Notes: a model not told the origin generated them from the letters alone. DNA of 64,000 bases from Hyphomicrobiales bacterium (GCA_900468805.1 UEIF01000002.1:1-64000), one strand, 5' to 3'. Counted from the stretch's first letter, positions 36,160 through 47,120 are shown. Made by a program: numbers and translations.

Positions 36160-38037
36160 TTAGGTCGCAGGCGCCAGACGGTTGACGATGCCCAGTTCGT
36201 CGCTCTCGCGAACCTGCTTCAGGTGCTCTTCGGCCTGTGTCGCCTCGCGCTGGCGGCTCCACATCGAGGCATAGAGTCCGTTCTGTTCGAGAAGAGCGGC
36301 ATGCGTGCCGCGCTCGGCGATCTCGCCGCTCTTCAAGACGATGATCTCATCCGCGCTGATGACGGTAGACAGGCGGTGGGCGATAACCAGCGTCGTGCGG
36401 TTTTTGGAAACGACGTCGAGCGCCGTCTGGATTTCCCGCTCCGTCGTCGTGTCGAGCGCCGAGGTCGCCTCGTCGAGGATGAGGATGGGCGGGGCCTTCA
36501 GGATGGTGCGGGCGATTGCCACGCGCTGCTTCTCGCCGCCCGAAAGCTTCAATCCGCGCTCGCCCACCTTGGTTTCGAAGCCCTCGGGAAGCGTTTCGAT
36601 GAAATGCCCGATCTGGGCGATGTCGGCCGCCTGCTTCACGTCGGCTTCGCTGGCCGAAGGCCGCCCGTAGCGGATATTGTAGGCCACCGTGTCGTTGAAC
36701 AGCACCGTATCCTGCGGCACCATGCCGATGACCGAGCGCAAGCTCTTCTGCGTGATGCCGCGTATATCCTGCCCATCGACAGTGATCGCGCCGCTCTGGA
36801 TATCGTAGAAGCGATAGAGCAGCCGCGACAGCGTAGACTTGCCGGCTCCTGAGGGACCGACGACGGCAACCGTCTTGCCGGCGGGCACCTCGAAGGAAAT
36901 GCCTTTCAGGATCGGTCGGGCCGCATCATAGGCGAAATGCACATCTTTGAAGGAAATGGCGCCCTGGCCGATGGAAAGCGCCTTCGCATCAGGCGCGTCC
37001 AGCACTTCGGCCTTTACTTCCAGGAGATCGAACATCTGCTCGATGTCGATCAATCCCTGGCGGATTTCGCGATAGACGAAACCGATGAAGTTCAGCGGAA
37101 CCGAAAGCTGCAGCAGCATGGAATTGATGAAGACGAAATCGCCGACCGTGTGCTCGCCGCTCTGCACCGACCAGGCCGAGAGAACGAGCATGATCGTCGT
37201 GCCGATGCCGAAGATCACACCCTGGCCGAAGTTCAGCCAGCCGAGTGAAGTCCAGACGTCGGTCGCCGCCTTCTCATAGCGTTCCATCGAAGTGTCGAAG
37301 CGCTTGGCCTCCATCTCCTCATTGCCGAAATATTTGACGGTTTCGAAGTTGAGGAGCGAGTCGATCGCCTTGGTGTTGGCGTCCGTATCGCTATCGTTCA
37401 TCGTGCGGCGGATGGAGATGCGCCAGTCGGAAGCGCGGATCGTGAACCAGATATAGGCCCAGACGGTAAAGGCGGTGACGGCGAGATAGGAGAAGCCGTA
37501 GCCCCACCAGAAGATCGCTGCCGTCAAAAGGAATTCGATGACGGTCGGGACGGAGTTCAGGATCGTGAAGCGCACGATCGTTTCGATGCCCTTGGTGCCA
37601 CGCTCGATGATACGCGAAAGCCCGCCCGTCTTGCGTTCCAGATGAAAGCGCAGGGAAAGCTCGTGCATATGCACGAAGGTGCGGTAGGCAAGCTGGCGCA
37701 CGGCATACTGGCCGACGCTGGCGAACAGCGAATCCCGCAGCTGGTTGAGGCCGAGCTGGATGAGGCGCGTCAGGTTATAGGCGATGACGAGTGCGGTTGC
37801 GCCGATCAGCAGCGGGGGCAGCGTGCCTTGCAGGTCCATCCTGCCGTTCAAAGCGTCGGTGGACCACTTGAAGAAATAGGGCACCAAGAGCAGGACGAAT
37901 TTCGAGATCAGCAGGAAGACCGAGGCCCACACCACCCGCATCCTCAAATCCGGCCGGTCCGCCGGCCACATGTAGGGCCAGAGATTGTAGAGCGTTCCCA
38001 GCAGGTTGGTATCTGAAACTGTCTTGCCGTTAGCCAT
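36160..38037 (-). CDS. ABC exporter, Atm1/HMT1 (ABCB7) type
   Basis: 625 aa half-transporter with an N-terminal six-helix membrane domain (about 25-330) and a C-terminal ATPase: Walker A GPSGAGKSTLSR, signature LSGGEKQRVAIAR, Walker B PILILDEATSALD and H-loop VIAHRLSTV. Conserved residues such as NDSDTDANTKAIDSLLNFETVKYFGNE are characteristic of the Atm1/HMT1 group, which exports glutathione-based or metal-thiol compounds in Fe-S and heavy-metal homeostasis. No metal regulator is adjacent. Monocistronic in appearance. Confidence 0.93.
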   Translation of the reverse strand: MANGKTVSDTNLLGTLYNLWPYMWPADRPDLRMRVVWASVFLLISKFVLLLVPYFFKWSTDALNGRMDLQGTLPPLLIGATALVIAYNLTRLIQLGLNQLRDSLFASVGQYAVRQLAYRTFVHMHELSLRFHLERKTGGLSRIIERGTKGIETIVRFTILNSVPTVIEFLLTAAIFWWGYGFSYLAVTAFTVWAYIWFTIRASDWRISIRRTMNDSDTDANTKAIDSLLNFETVKYFGNEEMEAKRFDTSMERYEKAATDVWTSLGWLNFGQGVIFGIGTTIMLVLSAWSVQSGEHTVGDFVFINSMLLQLSVPLNFIGFVYREIRQGLIDIEQMFDLLEVKAEVLDAPDAKALSIGQGAISFKDVHFAYDAARPILKGISFEVPAGKTVAVVGPSGAGKSTLSRLLYRFYDIQSGAITVDGQDIRGITQKSLRSVIGMVPQDTVLFNDTVAYNIRYGRPSASEADVKQAADIAQIGHFIETLPEGFETKVGERGLKLSGGEKQRVAIARTILKAPPILILDEATSALDTTTEREIQTALDVVSKNRTTLVIAHRLSTVISADEIIVLKSGEIAERGTHAALLEQNGLYASMWSRQREATQAEEHLKQVRESDELGIVNRLAPAT

Positions 38038-38165
38038 GCCTATCTCCAGCCCGGCGGGCCGCTGCTGTCGCGACCTGTCGCCGTTCCCGCGAGATATGCC
38101 ACTGGCTGGCCGAATACAACATTGATGCGGATTTTATGGGCGATAGTTGCGCGTCGGCTCTAACG

Positions 38166-38193
38166 AAAACGGCGGCCGATGGGCCGCCGTTTC
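38166..38193 (-). terminator. Terminator after the LysM gene
   Basis: AAACGGCGGCC-GATG-GGCCGCCGTTT, an 11-bp perfect stem, 6 bp beyond the stop codon on the minus strand, with a short T run on the minus strand side (GAAAA on the plus strand). Confidence 0.75.
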
Positions 38194-38199
38194 GAAGTT

Positions 38200-40239
38200 T
38201 TAGAGGTGGCCGCCGGAGAGCCGCTTGCGGTGCAGCTCCTCGGCATTCGGCAGCGCATCCTTCGGCAGGCCGAAGACTTGGCCCGGGCGGATATGGTCCG
38301 GATTGATGATCTTGTCCTCGTTGGCGATGTAGATCGTCGTATAGCGCACACCGAGGCCATAGGTGCGGCGCGAGATCTGCCACAACGTATCGCCACGGCG
38401 GATGATGACGGCGTTGTTGTTTGCCGTCAGCGGCGCCTGCTCGATCGTCTTCGGCTGGCCGGCATCGGACACCTCGTTCGCCGGGGGAACCGTCAGCTCG
38501 GCAATGATCGCGCCGAGATTGTCGAGCGCACTGCCGACGGACTTGGCGTCCTTCGGCAGGCCCTGCAATATCCTGAGCGCGTTGCCGGCGATCTGCGATG
38601 CGGAAGCCGATGCCTGCTTGAAGGCGTCGGTCGCATCGATGCCCGGACGGAAGTCGACGAGCGAGCGCAGAGAGAATTCCGTGGCCGAGCGGGCGGCCGC
38701 TAGCTGTTCGACACCCGGAACCTTGCCGTCTGCAAACAGGCCCTTCAGCAGGCCGAACGCCTTCGCCGCGTCGCCCTTGAGCTTGCCGAGCTGGCCTTCG
38801 TCGAGTGGGAGTGCGGCTTGATTGGCATTGCTGCCGGACTGGGCGGCAACCGTGACCTGATCGCCCGCCGGGCGATTGAAATTGACGGTGGCGCGCACCA
38901 GCACCTTGCCGGCGGCATCGACGACATCGACGCGGATCTTGTGGTCGCCGACCGAAAGATCCTTCACCCCATCAATGACGAAGTGACCGTCCGGCCCTGC
39001 GGTATCCTGGCCGATCAGCGCATCATCGGCATAGCCAATGACCTTGGCGTTGGCGTGCGTCGTGCCGGCGATGAAGATCTTGTTGCCCTCGATCTCGACC
39101 GCGCTGACCATCACGTCAGCCGTGCTGCCGCCACCCAGCTGGGTGCCGGGAACTGCCGGTGCCGTCTTGGCATTGTCGCCGGCGCCGGCAGGCATATCCG
39201 GGGTCTGCATGGCGACCTGATCCTTTGCCGCGCCATCGGGAGCAGGGGCGGCGTTGCCGGCAGACGCTGCGGATGCATCATTGGCGGAAGGCGGCTGGGC
39301 GCTGGCGACCTCAGCCTTCGGCGCCGTGATGATGCGGCTTGCGGTGCCGGGCTTGGAGACCATGGCGAGCAATTCGCTGCCGCTGCCGTCCTTTGGCACG
39401 GAAACGGTCGCAACTTCTTCTGAGAGCGTGGTCTTGCCGTCCTTGCCCGTCACTTTCAGCACGAGCTGATGGTCGCCGGCGGGAAGCGGATTGTCGAGAA
39501 CGACGGCAAAATCGCCGGTTCCATCAACATCGGTCGTCACGACCACCTTGTCGCCGTCAAGCACTTCCAGCTTGCCATGCGGCTCGGCCGAGCCGGCAAT
39601 GACGGTCGAACCATCGGGCTCGACGCGCAGAACGTCGAAAGCAGGCACCTTCGGGCCGGTGCTGGAAGCGGTATCGGCAGCGGGAGGCGTCTGGCCATTG
39701 GCAGCAGCCGGCTGGCCGGCTGGCTCCGACGCACCGGCCAATGCGATTTCGGCCCGTGCGAGTGCAGCCAGCGCATCGGCGGTATTTTCAGGGAGATTCT
39801 GGATAATGTCGCGCGCCTTGCCCGCACCGTCCTTGGCCTTGGAGACGAGGCCTGCGGTTGTGGTGTCGAGACCTTCGGGAGCGGCGAAATCGACGATCGC
39901 GGTCAGCGCGTTCACGGCTGTAGTTTTGACGCCTGCAAGCGCATCGGCGGCTGGCACCTTGCCATCGACGAACAGCGCCTTAAGTCCCGAGAGAGATTTG
40001 CCGGCATCGGCGGTGAGGCTGCCGATCTTCTGGACGACGGGTGCTGCATCCACAACGGCGGAGCGGGAGGTCTTGGACGTTTCGTTAACCGTGTTGTGGA
40101 CCTCAGTGCCGGCCTGGTTGATGGCATCACCAACCTTCGCCACATCGGAACCGAGACGAGGCATGACGAAAAACACCATCAGTATGATTGCAATTATAAG
40201 CACTGCGAGGGCCAGCAAGCCGGCACGGTTTTTCATCAT
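38200..40239 (-). CDS. Membrane-anchored LysM protein with internal duplication
   Basis: 679 aa from the ATG with GGGAG Shine-Dalgarno (the frame is open 4 codons more). One N-terminal membrane helix (LLALAVLIIAIILMVFFVMP), then a unit of about 95 residues (about 75-167), an Ig-like domain (about 203-282), a Pro/Ala/Ser-rich linker, a second Ig-like domain (about 375-456), a second copy of the first unit (about 486-582) and a C-terminal LysM (about 611-659, GDTLWQISRRTYGLGVRY). It would reach from the inner membrane to peptidoglycan. A periplasmic structural or scaffold role is inferred, not shown. Confidence 0.85.
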   Translation of the reverse strand: MMKNRAGLLALAVLIIAIILMVFFVMPRLGSDVAKVGDAINQAGTEVHNTVNETSKTSRSAVVDAAPVVQKIGSLTADAGKSLSGLKALFVDGKVPAADALAGVKTTAVNALTAIVDFAAPEGLDTTTAGLVSKAKDGAGKARDIIQNLPENTADALAALARAEIALAGASEPAGQPAAANGQTPPAADTASSTGPKVPAFDVLRVEPDGSTVIAGSAEPHGKLEVLDGDKVVVTTDVDGTGDFAVVLDNPLPAGDHQLVLKVTGKDGKTTLSEEVATVSVPKDGSGSELLAMVSKPGTASRIITAPKAEVASAQPPSANDASAASAGNAAPAPDGAAKDQVAMQTPDMPAGAGDNAKTAPAVPGTQLGGGSTADVMVSAVEIEGNKIFIAGTTHANAKVIGYADDALIGQDTAGPDGHFVIDGVKDLSVGDHKIRVDVVDAAGKVLVRATVNFNRPAGDQVTVAAQSGSNANQAALPLDEGQLGKLKGDAAKAFGLLKGLFADGKVPGVEQLAAARSATEFSLRSLVDFRPGIDATDAFKQASASASQIAGNALRILQGLPKDAKSVGSALDNLGAIIAELTVPPANEVSDAGQPKTIEQAPLTANNNAVIIRRGDTLWQISRRTYGLGVRYTTIYIANEDKIINPDHIRPGQVFGLPKDALPNAEELHRKRLSGGHL

Positions 40240-40395
40240 TACGTCTCCCAAGGCGGCAAATTGCCGTAGTATTCAGAAATTGCTAGCGATTCCCGTTGCT
40301 TTTCACAAGCATTCAAAGCAATTACGCAAGCGCTGCACGCCGCTTTTCAGTCAATTTTCTTGACTGCATTGAAATGGAATAGTTGTTTTTCCCCT

Positions 40396-41019
40396 ATGAC
40401 CGAACAATCTGTATCGATTCGATCCATCTGCGTTTACTGCGGCTCTCGGCCGGGACGCGATCCTTCCCATATGGCTGCCGGCCGCGCACTCGGAAAGGAG
40501 ATCGCGGAATATGGCCTTCGCCTCATCTACGGCGGTGGCACGAAAGGCATCATGGGTGCTGTGGCCAGCGGGACCCTATCCAACGGTGGTCAGGTGACGG
40601 GCATCATTCCCGAGTTCCTGATCGACATGGAGGCGACTCGCCATTCCCTGGGCCAACTCAACGAGCTTATTGTAACCCCTGACATGCATGCGCGCAAACA
40701 CACGATGTTCGAGCGCTCTGATGCTTTCGTCGCGCTGCCCGGAGGCATCGGCACACTGGAGGAGATCGTCGAGATCATGACCTGGGCACAGCTCGGCCGT
40801 CATGAAAAGCCGATGGTCTTCGCCAACATCAATGGTTTCTGGGATCCGATGATGGAGCTCTTGCGCCACATGACGGGCGAAGGTTTCCTGCACACCGCCC
40901 ACCGTGTCCAGCCGCTCGTCGTCGACGAGATCTCGGGCATCATCCCGGCCATCATGGCGCAGGCGGCAGAGCTTGCCGCCGATCGTGACGGCGAGGACGA
41001 GGTCATCTCGAAGATGTAG
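40396..41019 (+). CDS. LOG-family protein (cytokinin riboside phosphate phosphoribohydrolase-like)
   Basis: 207 aa. Family motif PGGIGTLEEIVEIMTWAQLG, plus SICVYCGSRPGRDP at the N-terminus and YGGGTKGIMGA; Arg in PDMHARKHTMFERSDAFVALPGG completes the active site. LOG enzymes release free cytokinin or act on other nucleoside monophosphates; in plant-associated bacteria they may shape cytokinin supply, but general nucleotide metabolism is equally possible. ATG chosen at MTEQSVSIRS. Confidence 0.92.
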   Translation: MTEQSVSIRSICVYCGSRPGRDPSHMAAGRALGKEIAEYGLRLIYGGGTKGIMGAVASGTLSNGGQVTGIIPEFLIDMEATRHSLGQLNELIVTPDMHARKHTMFERSDAFVALPGGIGTLEEIVEIMTWAQLGRHEKPMVFANINGFWDPMMELLRHMTGEGFLHTAHRVQPLVVDEISGIIPAIMAQAAELAADRDGEDEVISKM

Positions 41020-41028
41020 GTTCTCAAG

Positions 41029-41076
41029 CAATTCCAGCAAAGCTGTGCTACGGTTTGCGTCCGGAATTGCGTGAAA
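41029..41076. repeat. Short copy of palindromic repeat, GCAATTCC family
   Basis: CAAGCAATTCCAGCAAAGCT then GTGCTACGGTTTGCGTCCGG AATTGC: outer stem GCAATTCC/GGAATTGC and a core like the RIME1 copies. Related to the reverse-orientation copy at 43019-43085. Confidence 0.6.
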
Positions 41077-41086
41077 AAGGCTGCGC

Positions 41087-42001
41087 TCAGCGCCCGCGCG
41101 CCGTCTTCAGCATCGACCAGCTGTAGAAGAAGAGACCCGCCCAGATCAGCGGGAAGGCGATCATGCGCGCCGTGTTCATCTCTTCGTGGAAGATGAAGAC
41201 GGCGATGAGGAAGATCATCGTCGGCGCGATATACTGCATGATGCCGATGGTCGACAGCTTGAGCAGCTTGGCGCCGTTGGCGTAGATCATCAAGGGCACG
41301 GCAGTAATCAGTCCGCAGCCGAGCAGCAGGGCGGTATCGGAAAGGCCCGTGCGGTATAAGTGCCCTTCGCCGCTGATGAATTCCAGGTAGAGGATGTAAA
41401 GCAGCGCCGGCAGGCTGAGAATCAGCACTTCCAGGAAGAAGCCCTGGTTGGGGCCAAGCGGCAGCGTCTTGCGAAACAGCGCATAGAAGCCCCAACTGAT
41501 GGCGAGCGTCAGCGCCACCCAGGGAATGCCGCCGCTGTCGAAGGCGAGTACCACGACCGCAAGGCCGGCAAGGCAGATCGCCGCGATCTGCATCGGCTGC
41601 AGCTTTTCCTTCAGGAGCACTGCACCGAGAAAGATGCTGAAGAGCGGATTGATGAAATAGCCCATGGCCGCATCGAGCGAATGGCCGGCGCCGATCGCCC
41701 AGACATAGGTGCCCCAGTTTACGGTGATCAGCGCCGCGGTCATCATTGCCATGGCGAGCATGCGGGGAGAGCGCAGAGCAACCGCAATATCCTGCGTGCG
41801 CCCCAGCACCAGGAGCACGATGCCGGCGAGCGGCAGCGACCACAGAATGCGGTGGGCGATAACTTCGGCCGGCGAGATATGCGCCACTGCCTTCATGTAG
41901 ATCGGCAGGAAGCCCCACAGAAGATAGGCCGTCAGCGCAAAGGCAAAGCCGCGTGGACTGTCTTCGTTCTTGATTAGGGGGGCGCTTGCATCGGCAGACA
42001 T
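41087..42001 (-). CDS. rarD: EamA/RarD-family transporter
   Basis: 304 aa with about ten membrane helices in the duplicated EamA arrangement. The RarD-type N-terminus FALTAYLLWGFLPIYMKAVAHISPAEVIAHRILWSLP is diagnostic (E. coli RarD shares the HR..WS pattern). The C-terminal half contains LLLGCGLITAVPLMIYANGAKLLKLSTIGIMQYIAPT. It is presumed to export amino acids or drugs; the substrate is unknown. Stands alone between the LOG gene and a divergent methyltransferase gene. Confidence 0.93.
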   Translation of the reverse strand: MSADASAPLIKNEDSPRGFAFALTAYLLWGFLPIYMKAVAHISPAEVIAHRILWSLPLAGIVLLVLGRTQDIAVALRSPRMLAMAMMTAALITVNWGTYVWAIGAGHSLDAAMGYFINPLFSIFLGAVLLKEKLQPMQIAAICLAGLAVVVLAFDSGGIPWVALTLAISWGFYALFRKTLPLGPNQGFFLEVLILSLPALLYILYLEFISGEGHLYRTGLSDTALLLGCGLITAVPLMIYANGAKLLKLSTIGIMQYIAPTMIFLIAVFIFHEEMNTARMIAFPLIWAGLFFYSWSMLKTARGR

Positions 42002-42117
42002 CGGGTGTTTCCATCTTTGTTCTGTTTCTGATCCGGATTAGCTTAAGCGGCGTGAATAAGCCAATTCATTTCGGTGAATAGACGGTCATGGCTCAGGCAG
42101 GGCTGGGGAGGCTGGAT

Positions 42118-42978
42118 ATGGGTGAAACGGAACTGGTGATCTGCCGAAAGGCCTATGCCGCCCAGATGCTGGCGAAGATGGGTATCGTGGGCGACGAGCG
42201 GCTGCGACAGACCTTTGCCACAGTTCCGCGGGAGGATTTCCTCGACCCGCCGCCATGGCGTATGGCGAACGGGACCGGTTATCAGGACATGCCGTCCACC
42301 GATCCCGTCGTCCTTTATCAGGATGTTCTGATTGCGCTGCAGGAGGGGCGGCAGGTCAACAACGGCAGTCCCTCGCTGCATGCGCTCGGCCTTCACTGGC
42401 TGGCGCCGCAACCCGGCGATACGGCCTGCCATATCGGCGCCGGCGGTGGCTACTATACCGCCATGCTGTCCCATCTGGTTGAAAGCGGCGGACATGTCGT
42501 GGCGATCGAATATGACCGGGAACTCGCCGCCCGCGCTAGTGCCAATCTCGCCCCCTACGGCAATGTCGAGGTCATCTGCGGCAATGGTCTGGAATGGCCG
42601 CAATCGCCGTCCGACGCGATCTACGTCAATTTCGCGGCTCACAGGCCAGCCGAAGCCTGGATCGACAATCTTGCTGTTGGCGGCAGGCTGATCTTTCCGC
42701 TCTGCGCGCCCGCGCGTGACGGCAATGACAATCTGCGGCCGCGCAGCGCCCGCGGCGGCTTCTTCCTGATCCGGCGCACGCCGGAGGACTATCGCGCCCG
42801 CCATCTCAGCCCCACTTTCTTCGTCTGGGGCCATGGCGCGACCGGTACGATCGAAACCTACAGGGCGCTGGAGTCCACTTTCCGGCAGGGTGGCATGGAG
42901 AAGGTCACGCGGCTGCGCTGGAAGGTGCCGAAGCAAGAGGACGAATGGTATTCGGAGGAGGACTGGGGCCTCCTATAG
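42118..42978 (+). CDS. Protein-L-isoaspartate O-methyltransferase-like protein
   Basis: 286 aa. GGAGG lies 6 bp before the chosen ATG; the frame is open 10 codons further upstream. SAM-binding motif HIGAGGGYYTAMLSHL and the acidic end of strand 2 (VVAIEYDREL) mark a class I methyltransferase of PCMT type. The PCMT-specific Ser/Thr motif is in NGTGYQDMPSTDP. Proper PCMT repairs isoaspartate, but the C-terminal extension of about 60 residues is unlike the short enzymes, so the substrate is uncertain. The TAG stop codon lies inside the left arm of a large palindrome. Confidence 0.85.
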   Translation: MGETELVICRKAYAAQMLAKMGIVGDERLRQTFATVPREDFLDPPPWRMANGTGYQDMPSTDPVVLYQDVLIALQEGRQVNNGSPSLHALGLHWLAPQPGDTACHIGAGGGYYTAMLSHLVESGGHVVAIEYDRELAARASANLAPYGNVEVICGNGLEWPQSPSDAIYVNFAAHRPAEAWIDNLAVGGRLIFPLCAPARDGNDNLRPRSARGGFFLIRRTPEDYRARHLSPTFFVWGHGATGTIETYRALESTFRQGGMEKVTRLRWKVPKQEDEWYSEEDWGLL

Positions 42979-43085
42979 AGCATTTCCGCTTTTTCTTCGA
43001 ATGACGGAAATGCTCTATATCTCTTTGTTTCCAAGCAATTCCGGACGCAAAACCGCTGCATACTTTTGCTGGAAGTGCTTTAGCA
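42975..43085. repeat. Palindromic repeat, RIME-like, with 14-bp arms and second half
   Basis: First part is a perfect inverted repeat ATAGAGCATTTCCG (42975-42988) / CGGAAATGCTCTAT (43005-43018). The second part (43019-43085), read on the minus strand, is TGCTAAAGCACTTCCAGC then AAAAGTATGCAGCGG, TTTTGCGTCCGGAATTGC: the same core as the RIME1-like copies inside a different outer stem. The element begins at the end of the methyltransferase gene (its stop is inside the arm) and ends 2 bp before the cimA stop, so it lies between two convergent genes. Confidence 0.75.
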
Positions 43086-43086
43086 T

Positions 43087-44703
43087 TCACTCGGCGGCGA
43101 TCTTGCCGGCAAGCTGCCGGTTCTTCATCAGCTTGTAGATGACCGAATCCATCAGCGCCTGGAACGAGGCGTCGATGATGTTCTCGGACACGCCGACCGT
43201 CCACCAGCGCACGCCGCTGGAATCGGTGGATTCGATGAGAACGCGGGTGATGGCCTCGGTGCCGCCATTGAGGATACGCACCTTGAAGTCGGCGAGCACG
43301 AGATCGTCGATCTCATGCTGATACTTGCCGAAATCCTTGCGCAACGCGAGATCGAGCGCGTTGACCGGGCCTTCCGCCTCCGCGACGGACATCAGCGTCT
43401 GGCCGTCGATGGCGATCTTCACCACGGCTTCGGAGACGATCTTGATGCGGCCGTGGGAATCGAAACGCCGTTCGATCATCACCCGGAAACCGTCGATCGT
43501 GAAGAAGTTCGGAATGGTGCCCATGGTGCGCCGCGCCAGAAGTTCGAAGCTCGCATCCGCACCCTCGTAGGCATAGCCGGATGCTTCGCGTTCCTTGACG
43601 ATGGAGATCAGGAGGTCGAGCTTCGGATCGTCCTTGGCGACATCGATGCCGCGCCGCCTCAACGCATTGATGAAGTTTGCCTTGCCGCCCTGATCCGAGA
43701 CCATGACCTTGCGGAAGTTGCCGACACTCTCCGGCGGCACGTGCTCGTAGGTGCGCGGGTCCTTCAGCAGGGCGGAGGCGTGGATGCCAGCCTTGGTGGC
43801 GAAGGCAGACGCGCCGACATAGGGCATCTGATGATCCGGCGAGCGGTTTAGCAGTTCGTCGAAGGCATGCGACAGACGGGTGAGGTTGGTCAGCCGCTCC
43901 GCGTCGATCGCCGTTTCGAAACGCGTATTATAGGTGCTTTTCAGCGCCAGCGTCGGGATCAGCGTCACCAGATTGGCGTTGCCGCAGCGCTCGCCGACAC
44001 CGTTGAGCGTGCCCTGGATCTGGCGCACGCCGGCCTCGACGGCGACCAGAGAATTGGCGACTGCCTGGCCGGTATCGTTATGTGCATGGATACCGAGACA
44101 GTGGCCCGGCACGCCTGCGGCGATCGCTGCTTCGACGATGGCGCGTACTTCCGGCGGCTGCGCGCCGCCATTTGTGTCGCAGAGCACCACCCAGCGCGCG
44201 CCGTTCTCATAGGCGGTCTTGGCGCAGGCAAGCGCATATTCCGGATTGGCCTTGTAGCCGTCGAAGAAATGCTCGCAATCGACCATCGCCTCCTTGCCGG
44301 CGGTAACGGCAGCCTTGACGCTTTCGGCGATGCATTCGAGGTTTTCCTCGTTGGTGCAGCCGAGTGCGACCTGCACATGATAATCCCAGCTCTTGGCGAC
44401 GAAACAGATCGCGTCGCTGCGCGCCTGCAGCAGGCCGGCAATGCCCGGATCGTTGGAGGCGGAAACACCCGGCCGCTTCGTCATGCCGAAGGCGACGAAG
44501 GAGGCCTGGTTCGTGCGTTTCTCGGCAAAGAACGCGGTATCGGTCGGGTTCGCACCGGGATAGCCGCCCTCGACATAGTCCAGCCCGAGCTCGTCCAGCA
44601 TGCTCGCAATCGCAATCTTGTCCTCGACGGAAAAGTCGATGCCGGGCGTCTGCTGCCCGTCCCGGAGCGTCGTATCGAAGAGGTAGATTCTTTCGCGTGT
44701 CAT
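43087..44703 (-). CDS. cimA: (R)-citramalate synthase
   Basis: 538 aa. The N-terminal HMGL-like TIM barrel begins IYLFDTTLRDGQQTPGIDF, with metal-binding HAHNDTGQAVANSLVAVEAG; the C-terminal LeuA allosteric domain starts near residue 405. The enzyme joins pyruvate and acetyl-CoA to citramalate, feeding an isoleucine route independent of threonine. Length and N-terminus fit CimA rather than LeuA. It lies 30 bp downstream of pip and probably belongs to the same operon as cysS-GFA-pip. Confidence 0.92.
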   Translation of the reverse strand: MTRERIYLFDTTLRDGQQTPGIDFSVEDKIAIASMLDELGLDYVEGGYPGANPTDTAFFAEKRTNQASFVAFGMTKRPGVSASNDPGIAGLLQARSDAICFVAKSWDYHVQVALGCTNEENLECIAESVKAAVTAGKEAMVDCEHFFDGYKANPEYALACAKTAYENGARWVVLCDTNGGAQPPEVRAIVEAAIAAGVPGHCLGIHAHNDTGQAVANSLVAVEAGVRQIQGTLNGVGERCGNANLVTLIPTLALKSTYNTRFETAIDAERLTNLTRLSHAFDELLNRSPDHQMPYVGASAFATKAGIHASALLKDPRTYEHVPPESVGNFRKVMVSDQGGKANFINALRRRGIDVAKDDPKLDLLISIVKEREASGYAYEGADASFELLARRTMGTIPNFFTIDGFRVMIERRFDSHGRIKIVSEAVVKIAIDGQTLMSVAEAEGPVNALDLALRKDFGKYQHEIDDLVLADFKVRILNGGTEAITRVLIESTDSSGVRWWTVGVSENIIDASFQALMDSVIYKLMKNRQLAGKIAAE

Positions 44704-44733
44704 GGTGGTGTTTCCTGTCGCCGCCTGCGGCTT

Positions 44734-46162
<1,429 letters not shown>

Positions 46163-46166
<4 letters not shown>

Positions 46167-46651
46167 GAATCTGCTCCGGGTGGCCAGTGGGATGTATCGT
46201 GGTCGGGATGCTGGCGATTGCTCGCTGCGATCCGGTCCTCGCGATCGGTTGTTTCCGGTTCGGGCTCGATCGGCAAGCCGTCAAGCGCATGGAACCAGAC
46301 CATTTTGCTGTCGAGATTGGATTGCATGACCGGCTTTACGGCCTGCGGATCGTCAAGTGAGCCGAGCGTGATGTTGACGGAGTCGGCATCGGGAATATCG
46401 TAGAAGAGCGGCGTGCCGCATTCGCCGCAGAAGCCGCGCCGCACGAGACCCGAGGAGGAAAACCATTTTGGCTCCCCGCGCGTCAGCTCGAAATCCTTGC
46501 GCATCACGCCTGCAAGCGGCAGGAAATAGTTGCCGGCGGCTTTCTGGCACATGCGGCAGTGGCAGATATGCGGATAGCCGAGTTCGCCGCGCGCCCGATA
46601 ACGAACCGCGCCGCACTGGCATCCGCCGGTCTGCTCCGCCGTTTCCATCAA
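46163..46651 (-). CDS. GFA-family protein, second in tandem
   Basis: 162 aa. Same cysteine pattern as its neighbours ([24 protein letters not shown]) and the C-terminal motif HPDHDTSHWP. It differs from the other two in the middle (SSGLVRRGFCGECG; VMQSNLDSKMVWFHAL). Overlaps both flanking GFA genes by 4 bp, so the three arose by duplication and are translated together. Confidence 0.88.
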
Positions 46652-47120
46652 GCGTGATCCTCCGGCGGCCAGACCGGGATATCATGGTCCGGATGCTGGT
46701 ATGAAACGATCTCGTGGAGGAAGGAACCGGCCGCAAGATCCGCCTCGGTCCGCTCTCCGGGTAGTTCGTGCAGATGATCGACGAAGCCGATCTTGCCTTC
46801 CACGCCCCACTGAATGGTCGGCGGCAGCAGCGATGGGTCGTCGAACGCGCCCGCCGCAACCGCCATGCCGTCCGGCGCCTCGTAGGTCAAGGGCGTGCCG
46901 CAATCGCCGCAGAAGCCGCGGCTGACGAAATTCGAAGACCGAAAGGTCTTGCGCTGCCCTCTGGTCCACTCGAACTCCATCCCGCGCATGGCAACCAGCG
47001 GCGCATAATAGGCACCGAATGCCTTCTGGCACATGCGGCAATGACAGATCGACGAATCCTGAGGGACGCCTGTGGCACGGAAGCGGATCGCCCCGCATTG
47101 GCAGCCGCCGGTATAGGTGT

